Positions 38,368 to 46,913 of a stretch of 64,000 nt of DNA are shown piece after piece. Below the pieces are notes generated by a model, which was not told the DNA's origin, did no database searches, and saw nothing but the letters and a program-made list of their open reading frames with translations. Each line of letters starts with the position of its first letter. The stretch's first letter is position 1. This DNA is from Spirosoma endbachense (lineage in GTDB: Bacteria; Bacteroidota; Bacteroidia; Cytophagales; Spirosomataceae). A program made the position numbers and the translations under genes. The stretch is from the NCBI RefSeq assembly GCF_010233585.1, contig NZ_CP045997.1:4117768-4181767 (forward strand), read 5' to 3'.

Positions 38368-39057
38368 ATGCCCCTAATCGACCTCAACCTAATTAGTAAG
38401 CTGGAGTCCCAGACAGACGTTGCCGAGAGTTTTGCCTTGAGTTGTTGTTATAATACCTCTGACGAATCTAATCTAAGCCCTGAACTTTTCATGGCCTGTA
38501 TCAAACGGGCTAAACAAGCCAATGCCCTTTTTACGCATCTGGAAGGAATATACAAAGCAAGCACTGACTTTGCCTCCGGCAACATTCAGCCCTACATTGA
38601 GGAGCATGAACATTATCGGGAAAGTGAAGATGATCCCGAATTTGATCCATTCGAGGAGCTATACAATCACTTTGAATCCGGTATGATTGATGATCTGCCC
38701 CCAACTATCGAGCAGTATCGGGAGCTATTAGACTTTCTTCACAACTTTGGCGAGTATCGGGAAAGATTGGATCGGGGCTTTACGGAGTCGTTTGGCTTTA
38801 CGTCGTTGTATGTAATGCCCGACGAGGAGGGTAACGAGACGCTTTTTCCGCGTGAGGATCTCTCTGAGGACGAGATTAACAGGATTGACGCAAACCGGCA
38901 GATTGAAAGTATCAGTATTGAATACTGCCTGGATGGCTATAATGAGTTCTACACCCAATGCCTGGTACTAATCAAGACTTACCGCATCAGTGGAACGATT
39001 GAGACTTGTGCTAAGGACATACTAGCTCTATATTCGCCCTATGCCTATTCTGAATAA
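38368..39057 (+). CDS. Acidic hypothetical protein
   Basis: This is a 229-residue, strongly acidic cytoplasmic protein (for example EEHEHYRESEDDPEFDPFEE in the middle, and PREDLSEDEINRID later). It is rich in helices and has no signal peptide or membrane segment. No domain is recognised. Acidity and size are compatible with an immunity or inhibitor protein, but nothing nearby supports that, so it stays unassigned. A strong hairpin follows the gene. Confidence 0.6.
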   Translation: MPLIDLNLISKLESQTDVAESFALSCCYNTSDESNLSPELFMACIKRAKQANALFTHLEGIYKASTDFASGNIQPYIEEHEHYRESEDDPEFDPFEELYNHFESGMIDDLPPTIEQYRELLDFLHNFGEYRERLDRGFTESFGFTSLYVMPDEEGNETLFPREDLSEDEINRIDANRQIESISIEYCLDGYNEFYTQCLVLIKTYRISGTIETCAKDILALYSPYAYSE

Positions 39058-39135
39058 GCCATTGATGTACTATTCAACTGCGCTGAAGTGGCTAGGCTCC
39101 GCGCCCGCTCCCTCCAGTAATAACCGTTCCGAGTC

Positions 39136-39182
39136 CAGAAATAGTCCTTTCCGGGTTTAAAAGCCGGAAAGGACTATTTCTG
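39136..39182. terminator. 19-bp perfect hairpin
   Basis: CAGAAATAGTCCTTTCCGG (39136-39154) pairs exactly with 39164-39182 across a 9-nt loop. It is 79 bp after the acidic hypothetical gene. Confidence 0.75.
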
Positions 39183-39186
39183 CGAA

Positions 39187-39217
39187 CGCCCGGTTTCGCA
39201 GTGAGCGGGCGTATTTT
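39187..39217 (+). terminator. GC-rich hairpin plus T run
   Basis: CGCCCG and CGGGCG form a 6-bp stem with a 13-nt loop, followed by TATTTTT. It comes directly after the 19-bp hairpin, making a tandem terminator. Confidence 0.6.
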
Positions 39218-39434
39218 TGTATTGAGCCATCCTGAATTGTTGAATGTAGCGCTTTTCACGAGCTAAAGGGCGTAGTGGTTAAAATTCAACGATACCTAGA
39301 TACTCATACCTTTAGTAGACCCTTCGAGCGATTTCATCCTGGCGCTAGAGCCGTTAAACTTCATAATTTAGTAACCGGCAAATCAAAAAAATCTGCCGAA
39401 TTAGAGGTTTCAAAACCAAGCCATTGCTCCTGGG

Positions 39435-39563
39435 ATGTTTTGTCATTGGCTGAATGAGCTGATTAACTTACTAGGTGGTAACAGCCGATATGTTCACTAT
39501 AAAGACCCACATAAAATCCACGGGCCATCCGTTAGAACAGGCCATTTCAGCGCTTCCAGATAA
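39435..39563 (+). CDS. 42-aa micro-protein, paralogue of the ORF at 2569
   Basis: ATG 39435 to TAA 39563. The first 22 residues (MFCHWLNELINLLGGNSRYV...) match the start of the ORF at 2569-2715 almost position by position, with silent differences in DNA. The C-terminal part (KDPHKIHGPSVRTGHF) is unrelated to the membrane helix of the other copy. It may be a truncated or alternative-tail version. It lies 25 bp before the gene at 39589, so it could also act as a leader peptide. Function unknown. Confidence 0.45.
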   Translation: MFCHWLNELINLLGGNSRYVHYKDPHKIHGPSVRTGHFSASR

Positions 39564-39588
39564 GAGTGAGTAAACAACAGCAGACAGA

Positions 39589-40125
39589 ATGAAACTTCAC
39601 GTATTTGGCGCATCAGGCTCTGGAGTCACTACCTTGGGGCATCGGCTCAGCCTACTGCTGAACACGCCTTACTTTGATACCGACTCCTACCACTGGGTAC
39701 CTACCTATCCTCCCTTTACCATCAAGCGACCAGCCCATCAGCGACACGCCTGGCTGGTGAGCGATTTAGCCAGGCAAAACAGCTGGATCTTAGGAGGCAC
39801 CGTCTATAATTGGGGCGATTATTGGCGATCCGCTTTTGATCTGGCAGTTTACCTATGGATTCCCAAGGCGATTCGTCTGGAACGACTACACCAACGGGAA
39901 CAGTCAAGAGGGGGGCTCGTGGGCATGGCGGCTGAACAGTCCAAGCTTTTCCTGGATTGGGCTGCTCAGTATGATGCTGGTGATTTGCCCGGTCGTAGCC
40001 GAGCCAGACATGATGCATGGATAGATCAGCTAAATTGTCCTGTGCTTCGGCTTGAAGGAGACATACGACTCGACGAGCGGGTAGAACTGGTCCAAAATAG
40101 AATTTCAAACCTAGATGCCCACTAA
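39589..40125 (+). CDS. Adenylate-kinase-like P-loop protein
   Basis: This 178-residue protein begins MKLHVFGASGSGVTTLGHRL. The P-loop is of the GxxGxGxTT type but has Val13 where Lys is canonical, as in a known branch of small bacterial adenylate-kinase-like proteins. Further family marks are YFDTDSYHWVPTYPPFT and RLERLHQRE with basic residues for the lid. It would be a cytoplasmic nucleoside-phosphate kinase or a regulatory relative; without the Walker Lys the activity should be treated as unproven. It is preceded by a 42-aa ORF. Confidence 0.8.
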   Translation: MKLHVFGASGSGVTTLGHRLSLLLNTPYFDTDSYHWVPTYPPFTIKRPAHQRHAWLVSDLARQNSWILGGTVYNWGDYWRSAFDLAVYLWIPKAIRLERLHQREQSRGGLVGMAAEQSKLFLDWAAQYDAGDLPGRSRARHDAWIDQLNCPVLRLEGDIRLDERVELVQNRISNLDAH

Positions 40126-40141
40126 CCTAAAGCCAGTGGCT

Positions 40142-40173
40142 GCTGCCCCGCTCCGTGGTGCGGCACCGGCAGC
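40142..40173 (+). terminator. GC-rich stem-loop
   Basis: GCTGCC and GGCAGC form an outer stem and CCGC/GCGG an inner one with a bulge. It is 17 bp after the kinase-like gene. No T run follows, so termination is uncertain. The rest of 40174-40487 shows no gene. Confidence 0.35.
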
Positions 40174-40487
40174 GCGGTTGCAAAAGTAAATAAGTTGTTC
40201 GGTGAGTCGAGAAGTAGTCACTATTTTTGACTAGTTTGAGTCAGAAAACGGATGCCAAAAGGCTCATCACTATGCTGGTTCAGACTCTTGCAACAGCCAC
40301 AGCACTTAAACACCCATTGAAAGTCCAAAGCTGAAGTATAAAAATAATAAGTCACTTAAGGGTCATAACCTGTATGCCTTTTCTCAGATCTCTTGTTTAA
40401 CACAAGTGTGATAAGTTGGGAAACCTATGGCCAGCAGGCGGGTCGTGCCCATTCCACGATGTTTATTCAGGTAAAAACGAAGAACCG

Positions 40488-41600
40488 ATGAGTCCTAAAC
40501 TGCTTTTCTGTCAGGTAATAGTAAGTAGCCTATTTATGGCCTCAACCACGTTGGGTCAAGTCCTGAAGCCAGGTTTCGATAAGCAAGAGTATATCGAAAC
40601 GTTGAAAATTAACCAGAAAACACATATAGCTCTGAATAAGTGGGCCGAAAATACGGCTGTTCCAGATCCTACCGAGTTCAACTTTGCTTATCGTTCGCCA
40701 GTAGTGGCATTTGATAACATTTGGGATTTATGGATCCATCGAGAAAAGCGTATTGCTATGATTGCCGTACAGGGCAGTATTCCAACAGAAGCTAGCTTTT
40801 TGGCCAATTTATATGCGGCAATGATCCCCGCAAAAGGCGAGTTACAACTTGACAAAGAGTTTAAGTTTACCTATACCTTGGCTAAAAGTCCGAATGCGGC
40901 TGTCCATGTAGGCTGGTTTGTCGCAATGGCCTACCTCTCCAAAACTATTGAACATAAAATAGACTCCTGTTACCGATCAGGCATAAAGGACTTCATCTTG
41001 ACTGGACATAGCCAAGGCGGGGGTATTGCCTTTCTACTAAACTCCTATTTAGAAAACTTAAAGGTCGAGGGAAAATTAGCTAATGATATCCGTTTCAAAA
41101 CATATTGTAGTGCCGGACCCAAACCCGGGAACCTGGCCTATGCTTACGAATATGAGACAATGACTAAAGGAGGCTGGGCTTATAATGCCGTCAATTCAGC
41201 CGATTGGGTTCCCGATGTTCCCTTCACAGTTCAAACGGTTGCTGATTTTACATCGGTCAATCCATTCCGAGGTGCAAAAGCCCTGATTAAGAAACAAAAA
41301 TTTCCGAAGAATCTGTTTTTAAAGCATGTGTACAATAGTATGAGTAAACCCAGCGAAAAAGCGAGTAAGAACTACCAGAAGTTTTTAGGGAAAATGATTT
41401 CGCAAGCGGTGAAGAAGAACATTCCTGGGTTTATTACCCCGACTTACTATAACAGCAATTATTATGTAAGAACAGGTAACACAATCGTATTATTTGCAGA
41501 TGAAGCCTATTTCAAGCTTTACAACAATGCTCCCGACAACCCCAATATCTGGCAGCATCATTTCCCTAAACCCTATCTGTTTCTGGCTGAAAAACTTTAA
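40488..41600 (+). CDS. Secreted lipase (class 3-like)
   Basis: I start at ATG 40488, giving signal peptide MSPKLLFCQVIVSSLFMASTTLGQ; the longer frame adds 24 unlikely residues. The 370-residue product has the alpha/beta-hydrolase nucleophile elbow LTGHSQGGGIAFLL with Ser175, preceded by IAMIAVQGSIPTE, and FKTYCSAGPKPGN plus ADWVPDVPF (probable acidic residue) after it. This is the layout of class 3 lipases. It would hydrolyse acyl esters outside the cytoplasm. The last ~100 residues are basic and not conserved to my knowledge. Confidence 0.85.
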   Translation: MSPKLLFCQVIVSSLFMASTTLGQVLKPGFDKQEYIETLKINQKTHIALNKWAENTAVPDPTEFNFAYRSPVVAFDNIWDLWIHREKRIAMIAVQGSIPTEASFLANLYAAMIPAKGELQLDKEFKFTYTLAKSPNAAVHVGWFVAMAYLSKTIEHKIDSCYRSGIKDFILTGHSQGGGIAFLLNSYLENLKVEGKLANDIRFKTYCSAGPKPGNLAYAYEYETMTKGGWAYNAVNSADWVPDVPFTVQTVADFTSVNPFRGAKALIKKQKFPKNLFLKHVYNSMSKPSEKASKNYQKFLGKMISQAVKKNIPGFITPTYYNSNYYVRTGNTIVLFADEAYFKLYNNAPDNPNIWQHHFPKPYLFLAEKL

Positions 41601-41837
41601 TCTTTTTTTATTCTTTTCACAAAAAGTTAGCGGCCGTATGCTACGCTCAAGATGCTACGACGATGCAAACCAGTGCCCCCTTGATCTTTCTCAATCCGGA
41701 AAATGATACGATTCGAATCTATTATCAAAAACAATAAACCAAGTTACTATAAACATTATGCCTGAGCGGGACTGAAGCCAGCCACTTTTACAACCGATTA
41801 CGGCAAATACACCCATAGCGCCGTACCCTTGGTCGTG

Positions 41838-42359
41838 TCAATGTGAGTACTTGGTAAAAACAAAGTCGCGGTCTTTAACGGCCTGGTGGCAAGCAAAGCA
41901 GGTGGCGTTCACGGCTACATTGATTGATTGGCCTTGATTAAATTGTGCATATGCCCAGCCTCCACTCAAGGTGTATTTTTTTGAATCCTTGATACTAAAC
42001 TGAACATTCGTGGGTTGACCAGCGACAAATGATTGGGGGTTGCCAAAGGCTTTGTTATTTTCTTCAGAGGGCGTGTATGCCCAGGCCAGCCGGGCAATGA
42101 TGGCCCCATCAGGTAAAGGAAGTTTGCCTGCTCGGTAAGCATTGACGGCAATATCGTTCCCTAAAATCGCCCGAAGATCGTTGAGTTTGCCGGCCTCGTG
42201 AGCCACTGAAATTAGCTTCCAGTCACGGTAACCAGCCGGAATTTTTATAGTATAAATGGAATCGGCTTTCCACTCATTCTGTGGAGTGCGAGGTACGACG
42301 GTGGTTACCATACCAGCCAGCCATAACATGGCCGCCAACGATACAGCGATGAGTTTCAT
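41838..42359 (-). CDS. Cytochrome P460 family protein
   Basis: This is a 173-residue protein with signal peptide MKLIAVSLAAMLWLAGMVTTVV. The P460 fold pattern is visible: IPAGYRDWKLISVAHEAG, DLRAILGNDIAVNAYRAGK, PDGAIIARLAWAY, and near the C-terminus the haem-binding CFACH (Cys154, Cys157, His158) followed by VKDRDFVFTKY. Family members are periplasmic c-type haem proteins, some of which oxidise hydroxylamine or bind NO. No nitrogen-cycle genes are nearby. Confidence 0.9.
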   Translation of the reverse strand: MKLIAVSLAAMLWLAGMVTTVVPRTPQNEWKADSIYTIKIPAGYRDWKLISVAHEAGKLNDLRAILGNDIAVNAYRAGKLPLPDGAIIARLAWAYTPSEENNKAFGNPQSFVAGQPTNVQFSIKDSKKYTLSGGWAYAQFNQGQSINVAVNATCFACHQAVKDRDFVFTKYSH

Positions 42360-42597
42360 GATGGACGTTTTTTAGTTAAGCGAATAATGAATCAAGTGGT
42401 GTTCGGACAATCCTAAATCAACCTTACAGACCGCCTTATAGAATAGGGTTTTACAAAGTTACATGTCATTCTAGCGCTTTTTAATATATGACTATATGGT
42501 AAAGTTTATTATTATATTAAAAACTACTATCAAAGATTTAACATGCAATTCTGGAAAAGAACACCTTGAAATGCGTGCTCTTTTTAATCAGCCTAAT

Positions 42598-42657
42598 CTA
42601 ATTTAAGTACAAATCCAGGTATTCTCACAATAATACCTGGATTTGTACTTAAATTAG
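42598..42657 (-). terminator. 26-bp perfect hairpin after the small lipoprotein gene
   Basis: The arms 42598-42623 and 42632-42657 are exact reverse complements with an 8-nt loop. It lies 85 bp downstream of the stop at 42743 and upstream of the P460 gene, so it insulates the two minus-strand genes. Confidence 0.75.
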
Positions 42658-42742
42658 GAATGTTGTATAATTATCAATTTGAAATGAAATTAATTAAAGA
42701 AACGACTTAATTCTGAGCCAACATTACGTCCTTTGATTCATG

Positions 42743-43222
42743 CTATTTGATTTTGATGAACTCAGCTGCTACGCGACCTAACTTATAGCCTGGGGGCAGA
42801 AATACATAGGAAGCCCAATTTGGTGAAGTAGCGGGTGGAAAGGGTGGTGCAATAACCAGTTCGCTCCCCAACTGATTATTTGGTTGGGTTGTGTCTGTTT
42901 CCAATGTCAAATAGTAGCCTTGTGGCTTTGTCAATACATAAACTTTGTTGTAGGTGGTGTCTCTGGCAGGCGAATAGATGCCGTTGGCAGGCGCTTGCAC
43001 TTTAACTCGTACGGTGTCAGCTGAAATTCGTTCGATCTGAATTATTATCGTCTTCCCATTGATGGGATAGGACTTTACGTCGGGAATACGGGATAGGTTA
43101 GCCGTGTAGGTGCCCGCTATAACTCTAGCAGCATCAGGAGCAAGTACTGGCTGAACACTTGGAGCATCGTGTTTGCATGCAGTACACAGCGTGATTCCCA
43201 AAATGATAAGTTGCTTTTTCAT
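42743..43222 (-). CDS. Small lipoprotein, function unknown
   Basis: This 159-residue protein has a short lipoprotein signal, MKKQLIILGITLCTAC (Cys16). The mature part has alternating beta strands (VIAGTYTANLSRI, KTIIIQIERISADTVRVKV, NKVYVLTKPQGYYLTLETD), which suggests a small beta-barrel-like domain similar in shape to lipocalin-like lipoproteins. No family can be named with confidence. Strong perfect hairpin downstream. Confidence 0.65.
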   Translation of the reverse strand: MKKQLIILGITLCTACKHDAPSVQPVLAPDAARVIAGTYTANLSRIPDVKSYPINGKTIIIQIERISADTVRVKVQAPANGIYSPARDTTYNKVYVLTKPQGYYLTLETDTTQPNNQLGSELVIAPPFPPATSPNWASYVFLPPGYKLGRVAAEFIKIK

Positions 43223-43516
43223 CTTGTTTAGTGTTTAGATAATTGGTAAAACCCTTTGATCAAATAAGTGTTCTGCAACGCTGTTGTATAGTGGCACTAT
43301 ATATCGCTAACATCATTTTCGGCCAGTAATAGATCGCTAAAGCCAATCGGCACAAAACTTCTTATCCGTTTATTGATCTCTCTAATTTAGGATCAAAAAT
43401 CTAGCCGTGAGCTTAATAGAGTGGTTACCTGAATCAGCCAATCCCGGTCCTGCAGGCAAGTTAGGGAAGAGTTTAAACAAGATGCTGATGTTCAACAACA
43501 CAGCTAACGGACGAAA

Positions 43517-43804
43517 ATGCCCGTTGTAAACAAACGAAAAGGGTGGGGTATTGTGAGATATCCCAATAAGTTCTATGTGCGCTATGAGGGTAAAAATTAT
43601 GTCTTACCCTGCTCGAACAGGTATTTTAGTGAGACCGCTAAAAAGGATAGCATCTGGGTTCACCACGATCCATAACGGGATAGAGCAGTATTGGCAGAAA
43701 TAAAGGTAAACCCACCCTATGGGCTATTAGTATTAATCGTTTCAGGCGGTCTTATTGCTGTTAGTAGTGCTATTATTGATTTACGTCGGCAATGGAGAAA
43801 GTAA
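43517..43804 (+). pseudogene. DUF3592-like small membrane protein, split by TAA
   Basis: ATG 43517 opens a frame (MPVVNKRKGWGIVRYPNKFY; CSNRYFSETAKKDSIWVHHDP) that stops with TAA at 43673-43675 and continues in the same frame as RDRAVLAEIKVNPPYGLLVL and a membrane helix (LLVLIVSGGLIAVSSAIIDL) to TAA at 43804. A strand-rich part, a W-HDP motif and a C-terminal membrane helix resemble the second half of DUF3592 proteins. It is probably a nonsense-mutated gene lacking its N-terminus as well. Confidence 0.45.
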
Positions 43805-43843
43805 GTACCCACTATAATTGCCACTGATAAAACAGATCCTGCT

Positions 43844-44260
43844 ATGCATACCTCTATCCTCCTTACAGTATTACTAACTTTAGTTTGGCTTCCCCTTCAA
43901 GCTCAAATAAGGGTTCAAACCGATTCTAGCTCAACGCCTGATCGTGTCATTTACACGCTTGTCCAACAGCAACCCGAATTTTCGGGTGGTATGAATAAAC
44001 TAGGTCAGTACATACAGGAAAATCTACGGTATCCAAAAGCAGCCCAGGCCGCTGGGTTAGCCGGACGGGTCTTTATTCGATTTCTCATTAATAAACAGGG
44101 TGGCATTGAAAAAGTACAGGTTTTAAAAGGGATTTCTCCGGAGCTCGATGCGGAAGCTGTAAGGCTTGTGGCCAGTATGCCTAATTGGCTCCCCGGCAAA
44201 GTGGATGGTCAAGCTGTCGATTGTCTATATAATTTACCAATCAACTTTTCTGTTCGGTGA
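43844..44260 (+). CDS. TonB family protein, periplasmic
   Basis: This 138-residue protein has a cleavable signal peptide (MHTSILLTVLLTLVWLPLQAQ) and a TonB C-terminal domain: FSGGMNKLGQYIQENLRYPKAAQ, LAGRVFIRFLINKQGGIEKVQVLKG, ELDAEAVRLVASMPNWLPGK. It lacks the membrane anchor and proline-rich spacer of energy-transducing TonB, so it is one of the many short TonB-C proteins of Bacteroidota whose job is unclear. Confidence 0.85.
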   Translation: MHTSILLTVLLTLVWLPLQAQIRVQTDSSSTPDRVIYTLVQQQPEFSGGMNKLGQYIQENLRYPKAAQAAGLAGRVFIRFLINKQGGIEKVQVLKGISPELDAEAVRLVASMPNWLPGKVDGQAVDCLYNLPINFSVR

Positions 44261-44584
44261 AGTAATACCGCCTTTTGTGAGTTTTGCTGGACGAAATAGG
44301 TATGATTTCGTATGGTTCAAAGGCATGTTTAGCGGAAATAGGGTATAAAGATGCTTTATTAACCTATAAGCCCGTAGCTATTGCAAAAGTCGGTACCAGA
44401 CTAGGTCTCTCTTTTCAATCGCTTGTTTTTGAAGCAAAACCTGGCAGAAGGAGGCTCGTTTCCTAAGCATTGAAAGAGCTTTTAGAGGTTGGTAACAGCC
44501 ACACTGATTACAGAACTACTTTTTAGGCGGTATAATTTTATTATTGCTTCGTTATGTACTGTATACCAGCATGCTAGAGCGACA

Positions 44585-45049
44585 ATGAATAAACGAGCTA
44601 TTCAAAAAGCACAAATCCCCAATCCTGCCCTAAACCTTTTCGGTGTATTAATTGGCGAATGGAAAACAGCGAGCACTCATCCCGCCGTCCCCCATAAAGT
44701 GTTGGCTGGTACATCCTCCTTCGAATGGATTGAGGGCGGTGCCTTTCTGAGGTGGTATTTGGCGGTAGACGAAAACGGGTTTCCTGTCGGCATTGGCATC
44801 TTCGGCAGTGACGATGCGACGGGCGAATATTTCATGCTCTTCTTCGACGAGCGGAAGGTGTCGAGAAAGTATGAGGTTTCAGTTGAAGACAATGTAATAA
44901 AGTGGTGGCGAAATGTGCCCGGTTTTTCGCAACGCTATAGCTGGACCATTACTGACAATGGGAATACCATCATCGGAAAAGGTGAATTGTGTGAAGATGG
45001 CAAAACGTGGAAAAAAGATTTAGACCAGACGTTTACTCGTGTCAAATAA
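44585..45049 (+). CDS. DUF1579-like protein
   Basis: ATG 44585 is chosen (MNKRAIQKAQIPNPALNLFG) since the 32 codons before it are not protein-like. The 154-residue product has the lipocalin-like beta pattern of DUF1579-type proteins: LIGEWKTASTHP, SFEWIEGGAFLRWYLAVD, GIFGSDDATGEYFMLFFDER, FSQRYSWTITDNGNTIIGKGE. Cytoplasmic, function unknown; members are often stress- or transport-gene neighbours. Confidence 0.75.
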   Translation: MNKRAIQKAQIPNPALNLFGVLIGEWKTASTHPAVPHKVLAGTSSFEWIEGGAFLRWYLAVDENGFPVGIGIFGSDDATGEYFMLFFDERKVSRKYEVSVEDNVIKWWRNVPGFSQRYSWTITDNGNTIIGKGELCEDGKTWKKDLDQTFTRVK

Positions 45050-45135
45050 ACTAACAGAAGCTTTCATTCAGCTAATTCCTAGTTATGGTATTTATTGCAA
45101 AATGGAGCCACTAAGATTAGGCGAAGGGATTACCC

Positions 45136-45552
45136 TCATTGGGCCAATCGGTCCCGTAGAAAAGGGACCAGGGCACAGAGTACAAAAGAACCTACCCAAA
45201 AAAGCCAAGCCAACACCTGGGCTCGTTTGCTCACAACAAAATAGTCTTGTTCGGTCAATCCCGTCTGTTTGTCAACGCCGTACAAGTTAAACAACAGATA
45301 ATGCAGACCCATAATCAGAAGGCCCAAACCAAGCAGGATCAGCCTTTTTAGGGGACTACTCATTTTGGCGGTAAAGCCTAAGTGGTGGGCCAGGAGGTAG
45401 CCAATTCCAAACAACCAGCAGAAAATCCCTAAGCTAATCTGAAGTAATGTATCAAACCAGGGTGGAGATTGTCCTTTTCGTAAGACTGGTTTAAAATAGT
45501 GGTGCATTAGGAAAAAGGTGTAGTAGTAACGATAGAGTAATTTCATGTGCAC
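45136..45552 (-). CDS. Integral membrane protein, unknown
   Basis: This 138-residue protein has three hydrophobic helices: LLQISLGIFCWLFGIGYLLA (~35-55), LKRLILLGLGLLIMGLHYLLF (~68-89) and VLAWLFWVGSFVLCALVPFL (~112-132). The N-terminus is Tyr/His-rich and basic. It converges on the DUF1579-like gene with an 86-bp gap. No family recognised. Confidence 0.6.
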   Translation of the reverse strand: MHMKLLYRYYYTFFLMHHYFKPVLRKGQSPPWFDTLLQISLGIFCWLFGIGYLLAHHLGFTAKMSSPLKRLILLGLGLLIMGLHYLLFNLYGVDKQTGLTEQDYFVVSKRAQVLAWLFWVGSFVLCALVPFLRDRLAQ

Positions 45553-45670
45553 GACTAACTATAGGTAGTTGACCCGCTGGTGCCAAATTCTTGTGATTTT
45601 GCTGTTGAAAAATTAATTATCTGTTAGCCAATACTGCTTTGTCTAGTCCTTCAGGCAATGCGATTAACGC

Positions 45671-45934
45671 TCATTGATCGCCCTGACTAGTTAGTCTACC
45701 TAGTTCATCAAGAATCTCCTCATATTGGGTTGTGATCGTTTCATACTGCTGGCGCTCGGCAACGAGTTGGTCGGTCGTGTCGATGATCAAACGGAATCCG
45801 GCCTGCTGATCGGCTAGCTGGCTATAACTAAACAGGAGACCTTCAAAGGCGTGAATGGCCTGCCGGCTTCGAGTGAGGTCAGCTTCGAGTACCCGGATTT
45901 TCTCCAGGAGCTGCTGTCGTTGATTTATTGTCAT
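45671..45934 (-). CDS. Small coiled-coil protein
   Basis: I prefer ATG 45934 (MTINQRQQLLEKIRVLEADL), giving 87 residues; the longer frame adds a Tyr-rich start without support. The product is almost wholly helical with heptad spacing of Leu/Ile residues (LLEKIRVLEADLTRS, VAERQQYETITTQYEEILDE). It is probably a dimeric cytoplasmic coiled coil. Role unknown. Confidence 0.5.
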   Translation of the reverse strand: MTINQRQQLLEKIRVLEADLTRSRQAIHAFEGLLFSYSQLADQQAGFRLIIDTTDQLVAERQQYETITTQYEEILDELGRLTSQGDQ

Positions 45935-46125
45935 GGTGTGGTAGAAATAATAGTTCAATCCTGCTGGTACTGGCAACCGAATTATAGTCGTAACGTTAAG
46001 CCGGTATTCCCATTGCCAGTCATTCAGACTCTTTTTAACTTACTCCCTCACTTTGAATAACCATTTCAGGTTAGGATACCCCTTCAAGTGATAGCGGTAC
46101 ATTAATCCCAAATAAGGTTGTCGTC

Positions 46126-46335
46126 TCAGCTCTTTATCGCCATTAGGATTTCCTTAATTTCAAATAAAAGAAGGCGGTGCCGTATTGCTTTACTCGCCTG
46201 TTTGCCCACCCAGGTAATGGTGACCAGATAATAAGACTCGCCATAGGCTTGTGGTCTCGTTGCTTCCGGATAGCGTTCAATCAACTGCAGCCGTTGTGGC
46301 TTTAATTGGTACTGCTTGACGAGTTCGGTAGCCAT
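46126..46335 (-). CDS. Small basic hypothetical protein
   Basis: This 69-codon frame from ATG 46335 contains LKPQRLQLIERYPEATRPQAY and ESYYLVTITWVGKQASKAIRH, a plausible small alpha/beta protein. It overlaps the end of another minus-strand frame (46302-46650) by 34 bp, which could mean translational coupling. No family. Confidence 0.4.
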   Translation of the reverse strand: MATELVKQYQLKPQRLQLIERYPEATRPQAYGESYYLVTITWVGKQASKAIRHRLLLFEIKEILMAIKS

Positions 46336-46650
46336 TCAGATGCCATAGTGATACTCCTTCTTCGCTCGGTCTCCGTTGCCATCATGATTTGCAACTCGCG
46401 GTCAATTCGAATCAGGCAAGTGCTGGTCATTTCGTCAGGTGTCTGAAAAATAAAGATGGCATCCTCATAATCTAAGCCGGTGATATACTTCTGAAATAGA
46501 ATGACAAATGCCAGCGCTTAGTTTAGGGTCAACAAAATAGCCACCTGACAACGACAAGTGGCTATTTACGCCCGCATCTGGATCAGAGATGCTTTTCCAA
46601 CTTGCAAACAGGGCAATGTCAATTGATTTAGGGTTGTTCATCTCCGCCAA
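46302..46650 (-). pseudogene. Possible frameshifted small gene
   Basis: From ATG 46650 the frame reads MAEMNNPKSIDIALFASW to GYFVDPKLSAG and then degenerates; from ~46510 another frame reads LAFVILFQKYITGLDYEDAI, DEMTSTCLIRIDRELQIMM and ends with TAA at 46302. The second frame has no start codon and the first ends abnormally, so a single ~116-codon gene with a one-base shift near 46515 is the simplest explanation. The gap 46651-46913 has no gene. Confidence 0.3.
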
Positions 46651-46913
46651 ACTTCGTCATATTTCCCGGAAGGATTGAGCTGGAATCGATTAGAAAAACC
46701 TTAGAAATGATGAATGGCGTTTTGTTGGTAGCTTCGGCGCATTGATCTGGCTTATACCGTCTGATTCAACTGGTGGCACTAATATTACTTTCCAGATAAC
46801 GATGGTTGTAGTAGTATTTAGGCAAAGGAATGCGCGGGAAGGTGAAGACAGGAAAAACATCTTTCCATTTTGGCGATTAAGCTAATAGTTATCTAACTAG
46901 ACGAACGCTTCAC

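Noticed and set aside
39275..39457. 60-codon plus-strand frame overlapping the micro-ORF at 39435
   Set aside because: No family and poor composition; the overlapping micro-ORF has a conserved paralogue and is preferred.
44284..44466. 60-codon plus-strand frame
   Set aside because: Starts with TTG, has no recognisable fold and no supporting context.
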